Origin: Pseudomonadota bacterium
Lineage (GTDB): Bacteria > Pseudomonadota > Gammaproteobacteria > Burkholderiales > Burkholderiaceae_C
Direction: 5' to 3'
Length of the DNA: 40,395 nucleotides
Assembly: GCA_021808405.1 (NCBI GenBank)
Contig: JAKBBQ010000003.1
Location: forward strand, 1 to 40,395
How positions within the stretch are numbered: position 1 is the stretch's first letter; each line of letters starts with the position of its first letter. Both the position numbers and the translations under genes were made by a program. The notes under the pieces were generated by a model. It was given only the letters and a program-made list of their open reading frames with translations. It was not told the origin of the DNA and ran no database searches. Positions 25,551 to 32,842 of this stretch are shown here, piece by piece.

Positions 25551-27026
25551 TCAGTCCGGCAGTTCGATCGCGTAGGTGTCCACCGCTGCCCGCCCGTCGA
25601 TCACCGGATGCGCGGGATCGGCGCATCCCCAGTCGCTTTGCACCAGCAGGCGCGTTCCGCTCGGGCTGATGGTCACGTTGGGCTGGGCCCAGTAGTTGCT
25701 GTGCGGCGCATCGCCCCAGGCGCCGGTGCTGCGGTGGTGGGCCACGCGCAGCACCCGGCCGGTTCCCAGGTCGGTCACGAAGACCTCCTGGTCCAGCAGG
25801 GTCCAGGGATGTTCGACCGCATGCCGGTTGCCGGTTCCGAAGGGCGAGCCGATCGTCGCCCCGGCGACTCGCTGCGGCGCGCGGTATGCCACGGCGCTGG
25901 TGAAGGAGCCGGTGCGCGGGTAGCCGTAGCCGTTGGCCTTGCCGATCAGCGTGCTGACCTCGCCGGTATCCAGGTTGGCCGCGATCAGGTTGCCGTCGAT
26001 CGCGCCGTCGAACTGGACTCCGACCAGCAGGTCCTGGCCCTGGGCGTTGAGTGCGGTATCCACGTGTTCGTGGGCACTGAAGGCGATCTTGCGCATCACC
26101 CGGCCGTCGAGGTCCAGCACCCAGGTCCTGTCGAATTGCGCCTCGTGGCTGCGCGCGTCGTTCCAGAACCAGCCTCGTCCGCTCAGCCTGGGGCCGGGAA
26201 CGCGGGTGCGCGGTTGCGCGCTCGGCACGTCGTGGTAGTGGACGATGCGCCCGCTGTGCAGGTCGAAGCCGAACACGTTCAATGCCAGGTAGCCGTGGAT
26301 CTTCGGCACGCCGCCTGCGCCGAGCCCCCAGATGCGGTTGCCGGCTCCATTGGCGAAGGGGTAGCCGGCGCGCACGGGTCCCTTGTCGGACCAGCCCATG
26401 CGCTGCAGGTCGGGGACGAAGTCGTGCACGACGCGCAGCGTGCCTCGGCGCACGTCGAAGGCCGTCATCTCGCAATGCGAGACGCTGCCGCGCGAATAGT
26501 TGCTGATGTAGAGCAGTTCCGACGGGTTGTCGCGAGACCACCAGAACTGCTCGATGTCCGACGGGTTGATAGGAATGAATCGCAGGAAGCGGTAGTCCTG
26601 GCCGTCGAACAGTGCCCAGCCGCGCCTTCCGCCGTGGGTCTCGCGGGTGACATACAGCACCAGCAGGGACTCGTCGCAATTCCACGCCTGGGTCGTCGGG
26701 TAGGCGGGCATCGCGACGCGCGCGCGGAAATCGGCCACGCAGTCGGTGACGCGGACCATCCGGGTGCCGAAGTCCGGGTCGCGCACCGGCTTGAGCTTGG
26801 GCGGCTTGGCCATCGGCGAATAGCGTGCCGGCGTGGTGCCGGCGATGCCTGCGCTACCCACGCTGCCCAGCACTTGCGATCCGGCCGCCTGCGCGCCGTC
26901 ATGCCGCAGCCATTCGAGCCCTCCGACACCCAGCACGCCCAGGCCGCAGGCAGCGCCCACCGCACGGCCGAGGGCGCGCCGCCGCGGATTCGGCGGCGCG
27001 TATTCTTGCGACTTCGATTTCGGCAT
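25551..27026 (-). CDS. exported beta-propeller protein, possible polysaccharide-active enzyme
   Basis: The 491-residue protein has an Arg-rich N-terminus (NPRRRALGRAVGAACGLGVLGVGG, residues about 14-37) that looks like a Tat-type or uncleaved export signal. The remainder shows repeated blade-like segments with Trp/Asp-rich turns: YPTTQAWNCDESLLVLYVTR, QFWWSRDNPSELLYISNY, GAGNRIWGLGAGGV, and WAQPNVTISPSGTRLLVQSDWG near the end. The fold recalls oligogalacturonate-lyase-like propellers, but I cannot name a family with certainty. Its place beside genes for a uronic-acid precursor makes an EPS-trimming or binding role plausible. The ATG at 27026 is fixed by GGAGG six bases upstream. Confidence 0.72.
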   Translation of the reverse strand: MPKSKSQEYAPPNPRRRALGRAVGAACGLGVLGVGGLEWLRHDGAQAAGSQVLGSVGSAGIAGTTPARYSPMAKPPKLKPVRDPDFGTRMVRVTDCVADFRARVAMPAYPTTQAWNCDESLLVLYVTRETHGGRRGWALFDGQDYRFLRFIPINPSDIEQFWWSRDNPSELLYISNYSRGSVSHCEMTAFDVRRGTLRVVHDFVPDLQRMGWSDKGPVRAGYPFANGAGNRIWGLGAGGVPKIHGYLALNVFGFDLHSGRIVHYHDVPSAQPRTRVPGPRLSGRGWFWNDARSHEAQFDRTWVLDLDGRVMRKIAFSAHEHVDTALNAQGQDLLVGVQFDGAIDGNLIAANLDTGEVSTLIGKANGYGYPRTGSFTSAVAYRAPQRVAGATIGSPFGTGNRHAVEHPWTLLDQEVFVTDLGTGRVLRVAHHRSTGAWGDAPHSNYWAQPNVTISPSGTRLLVQSDWGCADPAHPVIDGRAAVDTYAIELPD

Positions 27027-27354
27027 CACCGCCCTCCGTGCACGCGATGCTGCGCGCACGCGATCAAGGACCCATCCGAGCCCGCGACAGGGCAAGGTGG
27101 CAGCATGGAATGTCCGCCGGCAGTCCCGCGCGCCGCACCAGGGGCGCGCGGACTGCGCATGCAGTGGCTCGCTGTTTCGATGATAGCCGGCGCGATCACG
27201 CCGCGCCAAGGCCTGGTGGCTCGACGGGTCGGGGTCGACCGGGCGTCCTTGACAGGGTCGAAGGCGCCCACCTATTCTGGATCGCCTGGGGTGCGGCGAT
27301 GCGCGCCTGCGACTTCGCGATCCATTGCCATGCGCCAGCAGCACGACCGCCGCG
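27027..27354. promoter_or_regulatory. divergent control region, beta-propeller / ATP-grasp genes
   Basis: No gene is supported in these 328 bases. The right part holds a good plus-strand promoter (27249-27278). Just before it is a dyad, GGTCG (27227-27231) and CGACC (27236-27240) with a 4-base loop, which could be an operator. For the minus-strand propeller gene I see only its strong GGAGG ribosome site and no convincing promoter. Confidence 0.5.
27249..27278 (+). promoter_or_regulatory. sigma-70 promoter for the second ATP-grasp gene
   Basis: TTGACA at 27249-27254 is a perfect -35 and TATTCT at 27273-27278 matches 4 of 6 positions of the -10, with an 18-base spacer. Transcription would start near 27285, about 70 bases before the ATG at 27355. 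The dyad at 27227-27240 lies directly upstream. Confidence 0.6.
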
Positions 27355-28650
27355 ATGAATGAACCCGGGGACGCGGCAGCCGCCGCTGCGCGGGCCTTCG
27401 ACGCCAGCGCTGCGCCGACCTCGGCTCCCGGGGTTCTGGTGCTCGATTCCGACAGCCGCGCCGGCCTGGCCTGCGTGCAGTCGCTGGGCGCGCGCGGCGC
27501 GCGGGTGCATGCCGGAGCTCGTCGGGATGACGCCGTGGTGCGGCATTCGCGCTGGTGCGAGCGCTTCCTGGTGCAACCGGCGCATGAGCCGATCGGCCCG
27601 GCGCTGCAGTGGTTGCGGGGCCTCGACGCCGCGCACGGCTACTCGCTGATCGTTCCCAGTACCGAGGGCTCGCTGCGCTGGCTGCGCGCACTGCCGGACG
27701 ACGACCCGCTGCGACGCAAGGCGCAACTCCCCGGCGACCGCGCGATCGACGCCGCGTTGGACAAGGCCGTCACCGCACGCATGGCCCAGGACCTGGGAAT
27801 CGCCGTGCCGCGTTCGCAGTTGCTGGAGCGCAGCGCAGCCGGCACGACGCCGCTGCCGCCGCTGGGATTCCCGGCCGTGCTCAAGCCCGCGCACAGCAAG
27901 GTGGTGATCGACGGCCAGTTGCGCTCGCTGTCGGTCGAGATGGCGCACGACGCCGCGCGACGAGACGCCGTGCTGGGCGAATGGCTGCCCCATGTCGAGG
28001 TGCTCGAACAGCTTTGGGTCACCGGGCACGGTGTCGGCGTCGAGCTGATGTTCGATCGCGGGCGACTGCTGTGGAGCTTCATGCACGAACGCCTGCACGA
28101 ACTGCCTTTGACCGGCGGCGCGAGTTCGCTGCGCCGCGCGATCGCGCCGCGCGCCGACCTGGTCGACGCGTCGACGAGGCTGCTGCAGCGCCTGGACTGG
28201 CACGGCGTGGCGATGGTGGAGTGGCGCTGCACCCACGAGGGCGTCGCGCATCTGATGGAAATCAACCCTCGTCTGTGGGGTTCACTGCCCTTGACCATCG
28301 CCGCGGGGATCGACGTACCCCGCCACCTGCTGGCGCTGGCGCTGGCTGGGCAGCCGCCGGCAAGCGCCGGCTATCGCGTCGGCACCACCGCGCGCGTGCC
28401 CGTCGACGACCTGCAGTGGACCCTGGAGAACTGGCGCGCCGACAAGTCCGACCCCTTGCTGCTGACCCAGCCCCAGGCCCAGGTGCTCGCCGGATGGCTT
28501 GCGCCGCTGCTCGGCCGCGAACACTGGGATGGCTGGAGGCTCGACGACCTGCCGGTGCTGGTGCGCGAACTCGGCAGCTTCGCTGCCTTCTTCCCGCGGC
28601 TGTTGTTGCGACGTCTTTCGCGGCGGCTGCGGCGCCCGCGCCCGGGCTGA
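27355..28650 (+). CDS. ATP-grasp domain protein
   Basis: The 431-residue protein has an Ala-rich, probably disordered start (residues 1-27) and a nucleotide-fold pre-ATP-grasp domain (VLVLDSDSRAGLACVQSLGARGARVHAG). The ATP-grasp domain includes GFPAVLKPAHSK (ATP-binding Lys), VEVLEQLWVTGHGVGVELMFDRG and the metal-ligand region VEWRCTHEG then HLMEINPRLWGSLPL. Enzymes of this type make peptide or amide bonds from a carboxylate and an amine; the substrate is unknown. With the other ATP-grasp gene at 2778 it brackets the EPS locus, so decoration of the polymer is a reasonable inference. The start is the ATG at 27355; an in-frame ATG at 27325 is an alternative. Confidence 0.75.
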   Translation: MNEPGDAAAAAARAFDASAAPTSAPGVLVLDSDSRAGLACVQSLGARGARVHAGARRDDAVVRHSRWCERFLVQPAHEPIGPALQWLRGLDAAHGYSLIVPSTEGSLRWLRALPDDDPLRRKAQLPGDRAIDAALDKAVTARMAQDLGIAVPRSQLLERSAAGTTPLPPLGFPAVLKPAHSKVVIDGQLRSLSVEMAHDAARRDAVLGEWLPHVEVLEQLWVTGHGVGVELMFDRGRLLWSFMHERLHELPLTGGASSLRRAIAPRADLVDASTRLLQRLDWHGVAMVEWRCTHEGVAHLMEINPRLWGSLPLTIAAGIDVPRHLLALALAGQPPASAGYRVGTTARVPVDDLQWTLENWRADKSDPLLLTQPQAQVLAGWLAPLLGREHWDGWRLDDLPVLVRELGSFAAFFPRLLLRRLSRRLRRPRPG

Positions 28651-28683
28651 AGCGGGCGCGCAGGCGCGCGCATAGCGCGGCGC

Positions 28684-28705
28684 CACGCGAGATGGCTCGC
28701 GCGTG
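28684..28705. terminator. putative bidirectional hairpin between convergent genes
   Basis: CACGCGAG and CTCGCGCGTG form a stem with a two-base bulge and a four-base loop (ATGG). It lies between the convergent ATP-grasp gene (ends 28650) and the HpxZ-like gene (ends 28737). There is no T run, so a role in stopping transcription is only plausible. Confidence 0.28.
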
Positions 28706-28736
28706 ACCAGCGCCCTGGCCAGGCAAGGCGGCTGCG

Positions 28737-29150
28737 TCATGGCTGCATCCAGCTCACATGGGCCGCGACGATGCGCCAGCCCTCGGCGAAACGGACCCAG
28801 GTCTGGCTCTGGCGCCCCACCCGGGAGTCGCCCTGGCGCACGAATTCGATGTTGGCCACCGCGAAGTCGCGACCGAAACTGCACAGGCTGCGGCGGCCGA
28901 CGGTGCGCGCAAGCCCGCGCGGATTGCGGCCCGCGCGGAACGCCGCGATCTCGGCGTGGCCATACAGGTTCTCGCCGGTGCCGTAGCGCAGCGTGCATTC
29001 GTGGTTCCAGAACAGCCGGTCCAGCGTGCGCACGTCGTTGTCGGCCAGCGCCCGCTCGTACTCCTCGAACGCCGCTTGCACTTCGGCCAGCACCTCGGGC
29101 AGGTTCGGCTCCAGCCCCGTGTCTCGGCCGCTCGGCTCGATGGGATTCAT
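28737..29150 (-). CDS. hpxZ: HpxZ/AtzH-like protein (DUF3225, SnoaL-like fold)
   Basis: The 137-residue protein carries the family signature: RALADNDVRTLDRLFWNHECTLRYGTGENLYGH in pieces, then AFRAGRNPRGLARTV, then SQTWVRFAEGWRIVAAHVSW. HpxZ belongs to purine/oxalurate utilisation loci. AtzH of Pseudomonas ADP, a DUF3225 relative, is a decarboxylating amidohydrolase of 1,3-dicarboxyurea in cyanuric acid breakdown. The gene follows the AtzE-like amidase with an ATGA overlap (29147-29150), so both are made together. The substrate here is not fixed by sequence; a small ureido or carboxyamide compound used as nitrogen source is the likely class. Confidence 0.85.
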   Translation of the reverse strand: MNPIEPSGRDTGLEPNLPEVLAEVQAAFEEYERALADNDVRTLDRLFWNHECTLRYGTGENLYGHAEIAAFRAGRNPRGLARTVGRRSLCSFGRDFAVANIEFVRQGDSRVGRQSQTWVRFAEGWRIVAAHVSWMQP

Positions 29151-30490
29151 GACACCACCTCCGCGCTGCTCAGGCCAGCGCGCTCGAGCAGGCGCGCGGC
29201 GTCCAGCGCGACCTGCTCGCGACCCGGGGCCGCGATGAGCTGCACGCCCAGCGGCAGCTCGCCGGGCTGCGTGCGCACCGGGGCGGCCACCACCGGCAGG
29301 CCGATGCAGGAAATCGGCTGGGTCAACAGTCCCATGCTCGATCGCGTGTGCAGGCTGCGCCCGTCCAGGTCGAAACTCTCGCTGCCCAGCGGCTGCGCGG
29401 GCACCGGCGTCGCCGGCGCCACCAGCAGGTCGAAGCGCTGGAACAGGCGCTGCGCCTGCGCGCGCACCACACCGCGCACACGCTGCGCTCGAATGTAGGC
29501 GCACGCCGGCAGCAGCGCGCCCGCGACCAGCCGGTCGCGCGACAGCGGCTCCATGCGCTCATAGTGCTCGCGCAGATGCGGCAAGTGCAGCTGCGCTCCT
29601 TCACTGGCGGTGATCACGAACGCGGCGGCACGGGCAGCGGCGGCACCGCGGAACTCCGCCACTTCCTGCGCGCCCAGCGCTTGCGCCGCCAAGCGTGCCG
29701 CGCGCCGGGCCTGCTCGCCCGCGTGGTGCTCGAAATATCCGCCCAGCAACGCCACGCGCGGCCGCGTGGCGTCGCGCGGCGCGGGCGCCGGGTGCGCTTG
29801 GCCTAGCAGCGCGGCATGGCAGTGCTCGAGGTCATCGACGCAGCGCGCGAAGGGGCCGAGCTGGTCGAGGCTGTACACGTAGGGATAGCTGCCCCCGCGC
29901 GGCAGGCTGCCGAACGTAGGCTTGAGCCCGAAGACCCCGCATAGCGAAGCGGGTACCCGGATCGAACCGTTGGTGTCCGATCCCAGGCTCAACGGCACCA
30001 GGCCCGCGGCTACCGCGGCTGCGCTCCCGCCGGAGGACCCCCCCGCGCTGCGCTCCAGCGCGTGCGGATTGCGCGTCGCGCCGGCGTGGCTGTTCTCGGT
30101 GGTGAAGCCGGCGGCGAATTCGTCCATGTTCAGCAGGCCCACGAGCACCGCGCCGGCCCGGTCCATGCGCTGCACGAGCAGTGCATCGGCGTGCGCCGGG
30201 GGCCGCGAGGCCAGCACGCGCGAGCCCGCCAGCGTGATCTCACCGGCGACGTCGAACAGATTCTTCACCGCGTAGGGAACCCCGGCCAGCGGCGGCAGCG
30301 GCTGCCCTTTGGCGCGCAGCGCGTCGATGCGCCGGGCCTGCGCACGCGCGCGCGCCGCGGTGACTCCGGTGAAGGCGTTGAGCACCGGGTTGCGCTCGGC
30401 GATGCGGCGCAGCGCATGCTCCACCGTCTCGGCCGCGCTGGTCTGGCCGCTGGCGATCGCCGCGGCAATGCGCAAAGCCGACGCCGTCAT
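29147..30490 (-). CDS. atzE: AtzE/HpxY-like amidase (amidase signature family)
   Basis: The 447-residue amidase-signature enzyme has the Ser-cisSer-Lys triad visible: Lys76 in VPYAVKNLFD, Ser152 in GGSSGGS, and nucleophile Ser176 in SDTNGSIRVPA. Length and surrounding sequence match AtzE (TIGR02715) rather than GatA. AtzE hydrolyses 1-carboxybiuret in the cyanuric acid pathway and works as a complex with the small AtzG protein. HpxY is the counterpart in purine loci. The ATG at 30490 overlaps the AtzG-like stop (ATGA), and its stop overlaps the HpxZ-like start. No barbiturase/AtzD or allophanate hydrolase gene is in the window, so the full pathway cannot be read here. Confidence 0.87.
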   Translation of the reverse strand: MTASALRIAAAIASGQTSAAETVEHALRRIAERNPVLNAFTGVTAARARAQARRIDALRAKGQPLPPLAGVPYAVKNLFDVAGEITLAGSRVLASRPPAHADALLVQRMDRAGAVLVGLLNMDEFAAGFTTENSHAGATRNPHALERSAGGSSGGSAAAVAAGLVPLSLGSDTNGSIRVPASLCGVFGLKPTFGSLPRGGSYPYVYSLDQLGPFARCVDDLEHCHAALLGQAHPAPAPRDATRPRVALLGGYFEHHAGEQARRAARLAAQALGAQEVAEFRGAAAARAAAFVITASEGAQLHLPHLREHYERMEPLSRDRLVAGALLPACAYIRAQRVRGVVRAQAQRLFQRFDLLVAPATPVPAQPLGSESFDLDGRSLHTRSSMGLLTQPISCIGLPVVAAPVRTQPGELPLGVQLIAAPGREQVALDAARLLERAGLSSAEVVS

Positions 30491-30714
30491 GGCGACGCCT
30501 GCGCGCCGGGCACGAACTCCGGGGCCGGCGCATCGTGCGCCTGCAGATCCAGCGCATCGAGCTCGGCGACGATGGACTGCAGGCGCTCCCACTGCAATGC
30601 CACGCGGGCGAGCGCCGCGTCGTCCAGCGCCAGGCCCAGCCGGCGTACGCCGAGTTCGACCACTTCGCGCGCTCCGGGCGGCTTCCCGGAATCGCTCGTA
30701 CCGCTTGCTTGCAT
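30487..30714 (-). CDS. atzG: AtzG/HpxX-like small subunit (DUF4089)
   Basis: The 75-residue protein has the core VVELGVRRLGLALDDAALARVALQWERL, then APAPEFVPGAQ. It matches DUF4089/AtzG, which resembles GatC and holds the AtzE amidase in a heterotetramer. The C-terminal PEFVP segment is the family hallmark, followed here by GAQASP. The ATG at 30714 has AGGAG eight bases upstream. Its stop overlaps the amidase ATG by four bases, so the two partners are translationally coupled, as expected for an obligate complex. It is the first gene of the minus-strand unit and divergent from the ABC transporter. Confidence 0.85.
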   Translation of the reverse strand: MQASGTSDSGKPPGAREVVELGVRRLGLALDDAALARVALQWERLQSIVAELDALDLQAHDAPAPEFVPGAQASP

Positions 30715-30795
30715 GCGTTCGTCTCCTGCCGGTTGGCGGCGGCGACTGGAGCCGCCGCGCATTGGTGCGGCTTGCACCGCGGGGCCTGGTCGCGC

Positions 30796-30810
30796 GCACC
30801 GCTGCGGTGC
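30796..30810. promoter_or_regulatory. NtrC-like activator dyad GCACC-N5-GGTGC
   Basis: GCACC (30796-30800) and GGTGC (30806-30810) form a perfect dyad with five bases between. This is the GCAC-N7-GTGC pattern of NtrC sites. Its centre lies about 168 bases upstream of the -24 element of the sigma-54 promoter, a normal enhancer distance. It is also about 90 bases upstream of the amidase operon start, so it could act in both directions. Confidence 0.55.
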
Positions 30811-30969
30811 GGGGCGCCACGCGAGGCGGTCGTGGCGGTGTCGCGATGCCTTCCATCCGTGATGCAAGGCACAGCATACCGGGCCGCCCGGCGCAGGCCC
30901 ATGGTCGCTGCGCGTGGCGATCCTGCCCAGCGGGCGCGGGCCCTGCGTGACGGGCGGCTTCCGGGCTTC

Positions 30970-30985
30970 TGGCACGTCGCTTGCA
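30970..30985 (+). promoter_or_regulatory. sigma-54 (RpoN) promoter for the ABC transporter operon
   Basis: TGGCACG, four bases, then TTGCA fits the sigma-54 consensus TGGCACR-N4-TTGCW at every defined position. The -24 GG is at 30971-30972 and the -12 GC at 30983-30984. Transcription should start near 30995, about 50 bases before the ATG at 31047. Sigma-54 promoters need an activator, and the upstream NtrC-like dyad supports nitrogen control. Confidence 0.78.
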
Positions 30986-31046
30986 TGAAGTCCTGCATCG
31001 AGCGCCGGGACAACCTGTCCTGGTTCTGACCCACAGGAGTCCTGCG

Positions 31047-32078
31047 ATGCATCTGCGTTCCTTGTGCACACCGAGCGTCCGCGCCGGATGGGCCTGCGCC
31101 GCCTTCGCTCTGGGCAGCGCGCACGCCGACGAGGTGCTGCGCTTCGGCGTGCAGCCGTCCACCCAGCCCATCTATATCGCGCGCGCCGCCGGCCTGCTGG
31201 CACCCATCGAAGCGCGCTTCCACGTGAAGATCCGCTTCTACAACTTCTCCTACGGCGGCCCCGAGAACCAGGCCATGGCCGCGGGCGACCTCGACCTCGC
31301 CTCCGCCGGAATGGGCCCGGCGGTGGTGGCCGCCGCCCGGCTGCCGGCCGAGCTGCTGGCCATCACGGTTCTGGATCAGACCGCGATCCTCGTTCCCGCC
31401 GGCTCGCCCATTCACACGCTCGCGCAGCTCAAGGGCAAGCGCATCGCCTACCCCGGCCAAGGCTCGCAGCAGTACCCGTTGCTGCTCAAGGCGCTGCAGA
31501 TGGCAGGGCTGGGCGAGCACGACGTGACGTTGTTCAAGACCAAGGGTTCCGACGTGCCCACGCTGGTCGAGGACGGCAGCGTCGATGCCGGCATCACCTG
31601 GGACCCGGCGGTCTCCGAGGCGCTGGCCTCGGGCAAGGCGCGCGTGCTGGCCATGGCCGGGGCCATCCTGCCGCTCAAGGACGGCCACTACGTCGGCGAC
31701 GGCGTGTACGGGCGCACCGCGTACGTCAGCGCCCACCCGGCGCTGGTCGAAGCCATCCTGGGCGCGATCATCCAGTCCGAGCGGCTGGTGCTGGCGCACC
31801 CGAACCGAGCGGTGACGATGTGGAGCCAGCAACTCGGCTTCCCGCCGCAGGTGATCCGTTACTCCTTGCGCGATGGCATCTCGGTGTACGACGCCGACAT
31901 CGTGCCCACCCCCAGCGTGCTCGACCAGTACACCCGCTTCCTGCAGTCCGCGCAGATCCTCAAGCCCAGCGACCAACCCCACATCGCGCCGCAATACGCG
32001 CAGGCCGCCGAGCAGGCCGAGCACGGCCCCGGGATGCGGCACGCTGCCGACGCGGCGCCGGCCGGCGCCAAGCTGTGA
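31047..32078 (+). CDS. ABC transporter substrate-binding protein (NMT1/SsuA/TauA type)
   Basis: The 343-residue periplasmic protein has a signal peptide of about 27 residues ending SAHA before DEVLRFGVQ. The NMT1/TauA-type fold follows: QPIYIARAAGLLAPIE, GGPENQAMAAGDLDLASAGMGPAV, LKGKRIAYPGQGSQQYPLLLKAL, TLVEDGSVDAGITWDP. This class binds sulfonates, thiamine precursors, nitrate or small ureide-like compounds; the ligand cannot be told from sequence. Divergence from the AtzE/HpxZ module suggests the ligand is the substrate of that module, or a precursor. The ATG at 31047 is fixed by AGGAG seven bases upstream and a sigma-54 promoter 62-77 bases before it. The stop overlaps the permease GTG. 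Confidence 0.85.
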   Translation: MHLRSLCTPSVRAGWACAAFALGSAHADEVLRFGVQPSTQPIYIARAAGLLAPIEARFHVKIRFYNFSYGGPENQAMAAGDLDLASAGMGPAVVAAARLPAELLAITVLDQTAILVPAGSPIHTLAQLKGKRIAYPGQGSQQYPLLLKALQMAGLGEHDVTLFKTKGSDVPTLVEDGSVDAGITWDPAVSEALASGKARVLAMAGAILPLKDGHYVGDGVYGRTAYVSAHPALVEAILGAIIQSERLVLAHPNRAVTMWSQQLGFPPQVIRYSLRDGISVYDADIVPTPSVLDQYTRFLQSAQILKPSDQPHIAPQYAQAAEQAEHGPGMRHAADAAPAGAKL

Positions 32079-32842
32079 GCACCGCCGCGCCGCGCTGGCA
32101 GGCGGCTTGGCCCTACGTCGCCGCCGCCGCCGTGGTCCTGCTGACCTGGCAGCTCGTGGTGCTGCTCACCCACCCCAGCCAGGCCGTGCTGCCCACGCCG
32201 GGCCAGACGCTGCGCACGCTGTGGTCGCTGGCGGTGTCCGGCCGGCTCTGGGTGGACGCGGGAGCCAGTCTCGGCCGCGTGCTCGTCGCCTGGTTGCTGG
32301 GGGCCGCGGTGGCGGTTCCGGTGGGCCTGCTGCAGGGCACGCATCCCCGGCTGCGGCGCGTGCTCGAACCGCTGTTCGAGCTGTTCCGCCCGATCTCCCC
32401 GCTGGCCTGGATCCCCATGGCCATCCTCTGGTTCGGCCTCGGCGAGACCGGCAAGGTCTTCATCCTGTTCATCGCGACCTTCTTCCCGATCCTGCTCAAC
32501 ACCCTGGCCGGCGTGCAGGGTGTCGACCCCGTGCTGGTGCGCGCCGGTCGCGTGCTGGGCTGCGACAACGACGCTCGGCTGTTTCGCCGCGTCATCCTGC
32601 CAGCGGCGATGCCGCAGATCCTCGTCGGGCTGCGCATCGCCTTCGGCACGGGGTGGGCGGCCATCATCGCCGCCGAACTGGTCGCCGCCAACAAGGGGCT
32701 GGGCTACCTGATCTCCAACGGCATGGAGATCCTGCGCTCCGACCAAGTGCTGGCCGGCATGATCGTCATCGCCGTGCTCGGTCTGCTGATCGACACCTCG
32801 TTCCGCTGGCTGGGGCGGCGCCTCGGCGTGGAGGATTCCTGA
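32075..32842 (+). CDS. ABC transporter permease (SsuC/TauC type)
   Basis: The 255-residue permease has about six membrane segments. The BPD_transp_1 cytoplasmic loop appears as LIRAGRVLGCDNDARLF-like text (VLVRAGRVLGCDNDARLFRRVILPAAMPQ in two parts), followed by ILVGLRIAFGTGWAAIIAAELVAANKGLGYLI, in the style of SsuC/TauC. FRPISPLAWIPMAILWFGLGE is the conserved motif of this group. The GTG start at 32075 overlaps the binding-protein stop, and the stop shares one base with the ATPase ATG at 32842, so all three subunits are coupled. It should form a homodimer in the inner membrane. Confidence 0.87.
   Translation: MSTAAPRWQAAWPYVAAAAVVLLTWQLVVLLTHPSQAVLPTPGQTLRTLWSLAVSGRLWVDAGASLGRVLVAWLLGAAVAVPVGLLQGTHPRLRRVLEPLFELFRPISPLAWIPMAILWFGLGETGKVFILFIATFFPILLNTLAGVQGVDPVLVRAGRVLGCDNDARLFRRVILPAAMPQILVGLRIAFGTGWAAIIAAELVAANKGLGYLISNGMEILRSDQVLAGMIVIAVLGLLIDTSFRWLGRRLGVEDS

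Larger units (their letters stand above)
30715..31046. promoter_or_regulatory. divergent control region, amidase operon / ABC transporter
   Basis: No gene is supported in these 332 bases. It holds the sigma-54 promoter (30970-30985) and the NtrC-like dyad (30796-30810). A second dyad of opposite polarity, GGTGC-N5-GCACC, is at 30764-30778, 32 bases from the first centre to centre. A CGCCAC-N11-GTGGCG inverted repeat at 30815-30837 resembles a LysR-type site. I could not identify a promoter for the minus-strand amidase operon with confidence; TATGCT on the minus strand at 30873-30878 is only a weak -10. Confidence 0.6.

Noticed and set aside
30866-30885. A minus-strand sigma-54 site for the amidase operon
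   Set aside because: The TGCC...TTGCA similarity lacks the essential GG of the -24 element.
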